Position numbers and translations under genes: made by a program
Shown here: positions 56,508 to 64,000 of the stretch, piece after piece
How positions within the stretch are numbered: the first letter of the stretch is position 1
Layout: every line of letters starts with the position of its first letter
Notes under the pieces: model-generated
What the model was told of the DNA's origin: nothing
Databases searched by the model: none
What the model saw: the letters and a program-made list of their open reading frames with translations, nothing else
Assembly (NCBI GenBank): GCA_030762895.1
Contig: CM061067.1
Span: forward strand, 47,765,667 to 47,829,666
Length of the DNA: 64,000 bases
Origin: Sophora flavescens
Taxonomy: Eukaryota > Streptophyta > Magnoliopsida > Fabales > Fabaceae
Direction of reading: 5' to 3'

Positions 56508-58672
56508 TGTTAAGTCTCTAAAATGTCTGATGTGCATTTCCCTAAGTTTTAATGAGAACTAAACATTGGTTAATAATTTAATTAACCTTCATATTGATTG
56601 TTAACCTATCTACTTAGTGTGCAGATCAAAACAATAAGAATCATCTGTCTGCTCACGTAGATGACTACCTGTCTGGATAAGCAAAAGTCAACATGTCTGC
56701 TGACTAGGATTATTGACTTTCTTCAAGTGAAGCTTTCAACCTGTCTTCCAACAAGTTTCTACACTTGTCTGAGGTTACTCGTTGAAGAACCAAAGACCAA
56801 ACAAGCTTTTACAAGTTGTCCCATCATACAGAAGACCCGAAGCTCTCTCTCTTACTTAATCTCACGCTTATCAAGAAACGTCAGAAGTCACTCTCTCAAG
56901 CAACCTCCAAAATCAGAACCAAAATCCAGTTAAAGAATGCATCCAACATGCTTTATTCCCTAGTACTTCTGGTTATTACACAAAAAGGGAAATGTACTCA
57001 GCAAAGTACAAAAAACTCTGTGCACAACTCTAATATGGCTGATTCACGATGCATAAAGCCATGATCCCTCAAGTTAGAGTACAACCAACGTTCTTATTGC
57101 ATTAATGGCTGCCCAGAACGACTCTATTGCATTTAATGAAGTTTTGCTTGAAGCCAACAACTAAGGGAATGTCTTTAACGGATCTTAAATGCTTGAAGGC
57201 TATAAATACATAAGTCATTAAAGATGAAGAAAGAAAAAATACACAGCATTAAAGCCACTACTCTGTGCATTTATTTCTTCATTCTTTCATTCCGTATTCT
57301 TCAACCATTTGAAGTTATTATATAGTCTTTCCTAAGCTTACATTTAAACCACTCTGAGTGTTAGTGAAAGATCTGTCTGTCTGATTGTATTTATTACAAA
57401 CAAACGTCTTAACCAAACTTGTCTTTGAGCCTGAAGAGGCTAGGTGTGCAAACAATACTTGGAGTCCGTAACCTGATCAGTTATAGTGGATAAAACTTGA
57501 TGCTGTCGAGGACTGGATGTAGCTCTTTGTGTTGAATAGTGAACCAGGATAAATTGTTGTGTTAATCTTTCTTCCCTTAAACTCTTTAGGGCCCGTTTAG
57601 TGGTCAGGATAAGAGAGACAGGATAGGGTAAGCTATCATATCCTGTTTGAAATTGTTGTTTGGTGAGCCATCAGGATATGATAAGTCAATCCTGTCACTT
57701 ATCATATCCTGTCAATCAAGTTAAAATTCTATCCTGAGGGGAGGGTTGCGTTAGAACTCAATAGGATATGATAAGGTGATTTTTTTTTTCAAGTAACAAG
57801 TAGGATAGGATGATTTAAAGTATAATAAAATATAAAAATATATAATATATAAAATAATTAAAGTATAATAAAATAATAATTTAAAGTATAATAAAATTTA
57901 ACATGATTACCAAAAAAAGGTATAATAAAATATAAAATATTTAAAATAATAAAAATATTAATAATCAATTTTAAAATTTATTATTATTTTATCACAATGC
58001 TAAGTTTGTTATTTTATATTATTTTTAAAAACTGTAAAATATAAAAAAAAATTCTAATAATTTAACTATATGTAAAGTAAAAACAAAAAATGAATATTTA
58101 AAAATATAAAAAATTAATTTTAGTTAGAAAATATTTAAAAAATTTAAAACATTATACGTAATTTTATCATAAGGATAATTTTATTTTTATATAAATTTAT
58201 ATAATGAAAATTATAAAAAAAAAGTAAATCTAATAAAAGATGAAAACATTTAAATTAAAATCGAAAAATTTTAAAATTCATACTTAAATTATAATGCTGT
58301 CCAATTGGTTATTTGGTGGACACCAAACGTCGGATATGATAACAGTTTATCCTGCTCATATCCTATCCTACTCCTATCATGTTCTATTATCCTATCCGTC
58401 CTTATCATATCCTGACCTCCAAACGAGCCCTTAGTTGCTTTGATTATTGTATCTGCTTTCTAACTAAGGGATTAAAGTGTGAATATTAAATTTGTTTTCA
58501 AATGGTATGCTTGTGTTTATTCTATTGAAATCTCATCAGATAGGTCACTTGTCTGTACTGTCCTTTCTCACTCGTCTGAACATAGCTTGTGCACGAAAAG
58601 TTTTCAACTTTGTCTTAAATTCCGATAAACACAATTCAACCCCCCTTCTTGTGTTTATGGTTGTCTATTTCA
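56508..58672 (+). repeat. 3' LTR of element A, split by a PIF/Harbinger MITE
   Basis: It pairs with 24001-25318. The extra length is the 842-bp element at 57589-58430 plus its TTA duplication. It ends CTATTTCA before the GTTTG target duplication. Confidence 0.92.
57589..58430. mobile_element. PIF/Harbinger (Tourist-type) MITE (element E)
   Basis: It starts GGGCCCGTTTAGTGGTCAGG, and its right end reads GGGCTCGTTTGGAGGTCAGG as reverse complement. It is flanked by a TTA target duplication (57586-57588 and 58431-58433). The other LTR of A at about 25075 shows the uninterrupted site (CTCTTTAGTTGC), which proves the insertion. The interior is very AT-rich with no coding capacity. The subterminal parts repeat the word CAGGATA/TATCCTG. 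Confidence 0.93.
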
Positions 58673-58879
58673 GTTTGTATCTAAAGTACTTTGAGATTGT
58701 TATTATATTTAAAAATGGCAATTTTGAGAAAATTCACTAGTTCACTTAGTTTTCGAAAACTTAAAGTATTGAATTATTTCACATACTTATGTAAAATTTA
58801 TTTAGGACTATTGTACTTAACTATTTTAAGTTCCTTGTATATGAATAGAACACTAGTGGAAAATATACATTAGACGGTA

Positions 58880-59170
58880 AAGGTTTACGTCAGTTAACCA
58901 AAAACTAGACGTTAAAAAGGGGGTGGTGGCAGTTTTGTAAATATCAGACTTCATTAATTCACTGTTAACGTCAGTTGTTTTAAGGACTGACGTTAAAAGT
59001 GAGGCGGTGACAGTTTTGTAAATATTAAATCACTATTTGCGTCAGTTGTTTAATGAACTGACGTTAAAAGTGTTTTGCAAGAATTATTAACACTTTTAAC
59101 GTCAGTTGTTTATAAAACTGACGTTAGAAATGTGATTTTTACTTCAGTTAAATAAATAACTGACGTAAAT
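58880..59170. repeat. CACTA subterminal palindromic repeats, distal cluster
   Basis: Repeated hairpin units of the form AACGTCAGTTGTTT, a few bases, then ACTGACGTTAAAAG occur near 58961-59000, 59038-59070 and 59094-59130. A variant with ACTTCAGTT...AACTGACGT is near 59140-59168. They are likely binding sites for the element's accessory protein (TNPA role). Confidence 0.8.
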
Positions 59171-60190
59171 ACTCAACTCATTCCTATCTTTCATTCGTTG
59201 TCATCTCCATGTTGTCACTCTTAACGCAGATCATCACTCCATATATAGTGCAGTTTATTTCTAATCTTTTTTTTAAAAAAAGTTTATTTTTAATCTTAAT
59301 TAATTAGCTTGAATTAGTAAACAAATTCTTGTGCAAATTAAAATAAATAAACACTTAACATAAAACAAGTTATATATGTATAATCAAATCGTATCTCATT
59401 GAAGCGATTCATAAGTTACAATTACATGATTAAAAGATAAAAAATTTCCGCAAGATAGCACTAAAATATAAAAAAGTTTCTGCTTCAACATCATTTTCTT
59501 CTCAGTCCTGTCCTCAGAAACTCCAATATTGAATGCATCTCCTCCCTTACTTGAAGTCCTTGATGCACCATCTGAATCCACAGTCAATTTGGAGCCAAAG
59601 CACAGTGAATGGTGCACTCAATCTGTTTCAGCAATATTCTTGGAACAGCCACTTGGTTCCAAAGCTGAGGTTTTGGAACTGTAGCTGCTGATTCTCCAGA
59701 AGGATGATGGTGTGTGCAATTCACATAATGCGATTTACACACCCTTATCACCCATGTAATGTGATTTACTCAAACTCAGAAGTTGTTTGACCATTAAGAC
59801 AGAGACCTTTAAGTCTAGGTATAGGAAGAAAGAGTGATGAAGTTAATCTCCATGGCAGAGCCATATTGTGAAGCAGAGAAATTAAAGGAAGGAAGGAAGC
59901 TATTTATAGGAGTAGGGGATGAAGTTACTAGGCGTCGAAAGTTGCTAAAAAATTAAATTGATCACTAAGAGCATTAGGTTCCAAGGCACATTGGGAGTTG
60001 GCAATCATATATTATAAACGTGCAGAAAAGAAAACGCCCGAAGGAATAGGAAGAAATAGACCTTTAAGTCTAGGTATAAACTTAGTGCTCATAAAGAGGA
60101 TTATAGGTTACAATGTGCATGGGTAAGTAGCACAGCAGTAATGGGTAATTTAGTATCAGAGTAGTCAAAGGAATGAATGCTTTTGCAGAA
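59171..60190 (-). other. Spacer between subterminal repeat clusters, possibly with a captured fragment
   Basis: No gene is proven. A minus-strand stretch (59617-59396) has a peptide-like composition (KLTVDSDGASRTSSKGG) and could be a fragment of host exon. Two direct repeats are seen: AGACCTTTAAGTCTAGGTAT at 59805 and about 60058, and CAGAGCCAT(A/T)TTGTGAAG at about 59855 and 60387. Confidence 0.4.
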
Positions 60191-60194
60191 ACTT

Positions 60195-60640
60195 ATACAC
60201 TTTTAACGTCAGTTGTTGAATAAAACTGACGTTAAAAGTGTTTTTAAAATAAAAAATATTTATTTTTAACGTCAGTTGTTTATACAAATGACGTTAAAAG
60301 TGTGATTTTTACTTCAGTTAAATAAATAGCTGACGTAAATAATCCAATGTCCCTATATGCCATGTTGTCACTCTTAACACAGGTCTCAGAGCCATTTTGT
60401 GAAGGAATAGAAATATAGAGGAAAAGAAGAGGCAGTATTACAGACTGATACAGAATAATGGTACTTTATATAGAGAATGATTTTTACACAACACTTTTAA
60501 CGTCAGTTGAATTCAACAACTGAGGTTAAAAGTATTTTTTTAAAAAATATTAATATTTAACGTCAGTTGTTTAATACAACTGATGTTAAACAATTACTTT
60601 TAATGTCAGTTGTTTAATAAAACTGACGTTAAATGTTGTT
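60195..60640. repeat. CACTA subterminal palindromic repeats, proximal cluster
   Basis: Five or more AACGTCAGTTG...AACTGACGTTAAAAG units occur (about 60200-60240, 60265-60303, 60310-60340, 60496-60532, 60558-60588 and 60600-60635), of the same type as the distal cluster. They lie just upstream of the presumed transposase promoter. Confidence 0.8.
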
Positions 60641-61381
60641 TTATTTTTTGCTTTTTGATTATAACGTTTACACCCGCGCGCCTTCTGCACTTCGCTCTGT
60701 ACGTATGTCTCTTTTCTATTTTCATCACGCTCAACCCTAGATCACTCTCAACCCTCACTCTCGCTCTCACCCAGCACAGAACCCTAATCGCGAGCTCATC
60801 TCCACCGCAACCACCGCGATGGCTTCTTCGCCACCACCGTGAGGTACACTATTAACTCTAACTCTGTCTTTCCATTCATTCTTTGCAATAACTTGACATC
60901 TCTCTTTCCCCTTCCCGCGCACTAACTCTCCTTGTCCCTCTGCTCTCAGTAACCACATCGAACGTTGGCCACCACTCGAGCGATTCCTCCCAACCACCAC
61001 GCGAGCACCTATTTCTGGTGAGTATTTAGGGCACATTTTTGTATTTTTGGTTTTGAGTGTATGTTGAAACTGTAGTCTCAGTAGTTGAAACTTGAAACCG
61101 TGAGTTTGAGTTGTTTGGAATGTACGTCTCTATTTTTGGTTTTGAGTGCATGTTGCTCTGCTGGTTGATCTGTCACGGCCGTGATGCTCATCACGGCTAG
61201 GCCGTGATCAGTTCTGCCTGTGATGGCATGGTCTGGTTCAGTTGGCACGTTACGGCCGTGATGGACATCACTGCCAGGCCGTGACCAGTGCTTGGCAATC
61301 TTCAAAAACTATAGTTTTCAATCTCCCGTATTGTCCTTATATTGGATATATGTTTTGTATATCTACAGGACCTATCTAGTT
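60641..61381 (+). other. Leader exons and introns of the CACTA transposase gene
   Basis: A TC-rich leader from about 60715 precedes likely splice sites. One donor is at 60844 (GTGAG|GTACAC) with an acceptor at about 60949 (CTCTCAG). A second donor is at 61020 (TTTCTG|GTGAGT) with an acceptor at 61370 (ATCTACAG). The last exon begins ten bases before the transposase ATG. A short uORF (MASSPPP) starts at 60820. The second intron contains GGCCGTGA-rich direct repeats near 61172 and 61249. The exon calls rest on splice words only. Confidence 0.5.
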
Positions 61382-64000
61382 ATGGATCGTAGTTGGATGG
61401 TTTGTAAGCGTACTAGTGCTGAGTATTTGAAGGGGGTGTGAGAATTTATAAAATTTGCTCAAAGGAATGTTCCTAACAGTAATGGAATGTTCTGTTGTCC
61501 TTGTGTCAAGTGTTTGAATACGAGGAAATGTACGGTGAAGGATATACGTACTCATTTGATTTGTGAAGGGATTTTCTTGAGTTATACAAGATGGATATGG
61601 CATGGTGATGTGTTGTTGAGTAGTACGGCGAGTGTCTCCCAAAGTGAGGACGTTGACGTAGATATGGAGGATGATCGAGTAGAGGACATGATCCGTGATA
61701 TTGGACAAGAATCTTTTCATCGAGCTCATGTGTATGATAGGTTGTGCGGTGATGCGGATAAGCCTTTATATCCAGGGTGTACTACTCATACACGGTTGTC
61801 GGCGGTGCTAAAATTGGTTTGTGTGAAGGTGAGAAATGGTTGGACCGATAAAAGCTTTACGGAATTGCTTGAAGTGTTGAAAGACTTGCTTCCGGAGGAC
61901 AACACATTGCCTGACCGTAACTATGAGGCCAAGAAGGTATTGTGTCCTATGGGTATGGAGTATAAGAAGATACACGCATGCCCCAATGATTGCATATTGT
62001 ACACCGGTGTTCATGAAGACAATCACGATTGCCCCAAATGTGGGTTATCACGATACAAAGTGAAGGGTGGTGATGATGATGATGATCTTGATGATGTGAG
62101 AAAAAAGGGTCCTCCTGCGAAGGTGTTGTGGTATCTTCCAATAATTCCAAGGTTCAAGCGATTGTTTGCCAATACGAAAGATGCGAAGAATCTTAGATGG
62201 CATAATGATGAGAGGAAACGTGATGGAAAGGTTCGTCATCCTGCTGATTCTATTCAATGGAAGAATATCGATACTATGTTTCCGGATTTCGCCGATGACC
62301 CAAGAAACCTAAGGCTTGGACTTGCTATGGATGGAATGAATCCTTATGGTAACATGAGTAGTATTCATAGTTCATGGCCTGTTCTGTTGGTAATTTACAA
62401 CATGCCCCCTTGGTTGTGCATGAAGCGCAAATACATGATGTTGTCTATGATGATTTCGGGCCCAAAGCAACCGGGAAATGACTTAGATGTTTATCTAGGT
62501 CCCTTGATTGAAGACTTGAAAACGCTGTGGGTGGAAGGTGTTGATGTAGTTGATGGGTATTCTCATGAGACTTTCAAGCTTCGTGCCATGTTATTTTGCA
62601 CCATCAACGACTTTCCAGCATACGGTAACTTGTCCGGGTACAGTGTCAAGGGGCATAAAACATGCCCTATATTTGAAGAAGGCACATGCTACACTCAGTT
62701 GCATCATGGAAAGAAGACGGTTTACCTTGGGCATCGGAGATTTCTTAGACGTGATCACCCATATCGTAAGATGAAAAAAGCTTTTAATGGATGCCAAGAG
62801 ACAGAAGAAGCGCCGGCGGCCTTAATTGGAGAGCAGGTTTATCAAAGGGTAAAGGACATCGATGTTATATTCGGCAAGTCCAAAAAGAAAGGTAAAGCTG
62901 CTGAGAAAAACATATGGAAGAAGAGGTCGATATTCTTTGATCTTCCATACTGGCGCAAGCTTGATGTCAGACACTGCATTGATGTGATGCATGTGGAGAA
63001 AAATGTGAGTGATAGTGTGATCGGGACGCTTCTCAACATTCAGGGCAAGACAAAGGATGGTGTGAATGCTTGTCTCAACCTCGTTGCAATGGGTATACGA
63101 GAGCAGTTAGCTCCAGTTGTTGAGGATGGTAAGCAGACTTATTTGTCGCCAGCATGTCATACTTTGTCAAAAAAAAAGAGACAAAGTTTCTGCGGGTGTC
63201 TTCAGGGCATCAAAGTTCCACATGGTTACTCTTCAAATATGAAGAGGCTTGTCTCTAGTGATCTTAAATTGGTTGGCTTGAAGTCTCATGATTGTCACAT
63301 CTTGATGCAACAACTTCTGCCCGTTGCTATTCGTGGTATTGCTCCAAAAAATGTGAGACATGCCATTACTCGGTTGTGCTCATTCTTCAATTCTATATGT
63401 AGCAAAGTCGTTGAACCCCGTATGTTGGATGACTTGGAAGTTGAGGCTGCTACAATCTTGTGCCAATTGGAGATGTATTTTCCTCCTTCCTTTTTCGACA
63501 TAATGGTTCACTTAATTGTTCATTTGGTGAGGGAGATTAGATTATGTGGGCCGGTTTTTCTAAGATGGATGTACCCAGTTGAGCGCTACATGAAGATCTT
63601 AAAAGGGTACGTGAAGAATCCTCATCGTCCGGAAGCATCTATTGTTCAAAGGTATGTCGCAGAAGAAACTATTGAGTTTTGTTCGGACTACCTTCATAAC
63701 ACGGATCCTATAGGGGTTCCTAAGCCTCGGCGTGATGAGATCAGATGTCAAGGTAAGGGTACACATGGCTTAAGAATTAATAGGAAGGATCAGGAGGAAG
63801 TGCTTCAAGCACATTTGTATGTATTGAAAAACATCGAATGTGTTCAGCCTTTCTTATTTGAACATAAAAGAAAAGTCAATCAAGAAAACCCTCGAATGAG
63901 CAAAAGGTGGTTGTTGAACAAGCATAACAAGACTTTCTTACTATGGTTCAAGGAAGAAATGCTTAAGGATGGTAGTACTGCTTCTGATGACGTAAAATGG
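61382..64000 (+). pseudogene. TNP2-type CACTA transposase (Transposase_21 family), open at the window end
   Basis: From ATG 61382 the frame is open for 873 codons to the window edge, except for one TGA at codon 20 (61439-61441). The next in-frame ATG is at 61487. The N-terminal ~100 residues match the transposase-associated domain, with the paired motif CCPCVKCLN and later HLICEGIFLSYTRWIWHG. Then come CPNDCILY, DCPKCGLSRYK, KVLWYLPIIPR, LRLGLAMDGMNPYGNMSS, WPVLLVIYNMPPWLCMKRKY, DFPAYGNLSGYSVKGHKTCP, DLPYWRKLDVRHCIDVMH and CSFFNSICSK, in the order seen in TNP2 proteins. It catalyses excision and integration at the CACTA ends. The stop may be a C-to-T change in CGA. Translation from the second ATG would lose part of the N-terminal domain. 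Apart from that stop it looks intact. Confidence 0.9.

Larger units (their letters stand above)
24001..58672 (+). mobile_element. SIRE/Maximus-like Ty1/copia retrotransposon (element A), host to four nested insertions
   Basis: The LTRs (24001-25318 and 56508-58672) start TGTTAAGTCTC, end CTATTTCA and are flanked by the exact 5-bp target duplication GTTTG (23996-24000 and 58673-58677). A tRNA-Met primer site follows the 5' LTR and a polypurine tract precedes the 3' LTR. Removing insertions B (26201-29904), C (33444-41052), D (41726-53631) and E (57589-58430) with their target duplications leaves about 10.6 kb in the order gag, protease, integrase, RT, RNase H, ORF3. That size and the extra ORF after pol fit the SIRE/Maximus lineage. 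All coding regions carry stops or frameshifts. Confidence 0.93.
58851..64000 (+). mobile_element. CACTA (En/Spm-type) transposon, 5' part; runs past the window end
   Basis: It starts CACTAGTGGAAAATATAC, a CACTA terminal repeat. A subterminal region rich in inverted AACGTCAGTT words follows, and then a spliced TNP2-type transposase reading away from this end. In En/Spm elements TNPD/TNP2 is the 5'-proximal gene, which agrees. The 3' end and the 3-bp target duplication lie outside the window. Confidence 0.88.

Noticed and set aside
62550..62774. Short frame inside the transposase region
   Set aside because: Out-of-frame shadow of the long TNP2 frame, which is open from 61442 to the window end.

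Overview
This is nuclear DNA of a flowering plant, probably a eudicot. The evidence is a spliced LRR gene with short GT-AG introns, an intronless organellar RNA-binding (PORR) gene, an intron-bearing tRNA-Tyr, AT-rich spacers full of MITEs, and Ty1/copia, Ty3/gypsy Athila-type and CACTA elements. A legume is plausible from the feel of the repeats, but that is an impression and not a demonstration.

Layout. (1) 1-5120: an old Ty1/copia element (634-5115, here called F) with LTRs, a 5-bp target duplication and broken integrase, RT and RNase H. (2) 5121-7260: a MITE stack in which a 5'-truncated LINE lies inside a Stowaway-type MITE, which lies inside a hAT-like repeat. (3) 7680-15700: the only host genes. 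They are tRNA-Tyr, a PORR gene (+) whose start lies 100 bp below a hAT MITE, a Pack-MITE-like element with GC-rich cargo, and an SDS22-type LRR gene (-, four coding exons). (4) 15700-23990: no convincing gene, only MITEs, a long-TIR foldback element, microsatellites and a probable long gypsy LTR. (5) 24001-58672: one SIRE/Maximus-like copia element (A, +) of about 10.6 kb stretched to 34.7 kb by four insertions. These are a 3.7-kb apparent solo LTR (B, -) in gag, an Athila-type gag-protease element (C, +) in RNase H, a second SIRE-like copia element (D, -) between pol and ORF3, and a PIF/Harbinger MITE (E) in the 3' LTR. B and E have exact target duplications and C and D have one mismatch each, so the nesting order is readable. 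(6) 58851-64000: the 5' part of a CACTA element with palindromic subterminal repeats and a TNP2-type transposase open to the window edge, broken only by one TGA at codon 20.

The most interesting signal comes from comparing A and D, two copia elements on opposite strands. Each has a third ORF downstream of pol. In both, that ORF begins with MASS, carries a homologous N-terminal domain, and is preceded by a TATA-like box, a shared short leader word and a TC-rich leader. In both, a family-specific short word (ACCTGTCTG in A, GTGGACG in D) is repeated in the LTR upstream of its TATA box and again just upstream of the ORF3 promoter. This suggests ORF3 is transcribed from its own promoter and that LTR and ORF3 may share a trans-acting regulator, possibly the ORF3 product. 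The regulatory link is inference.
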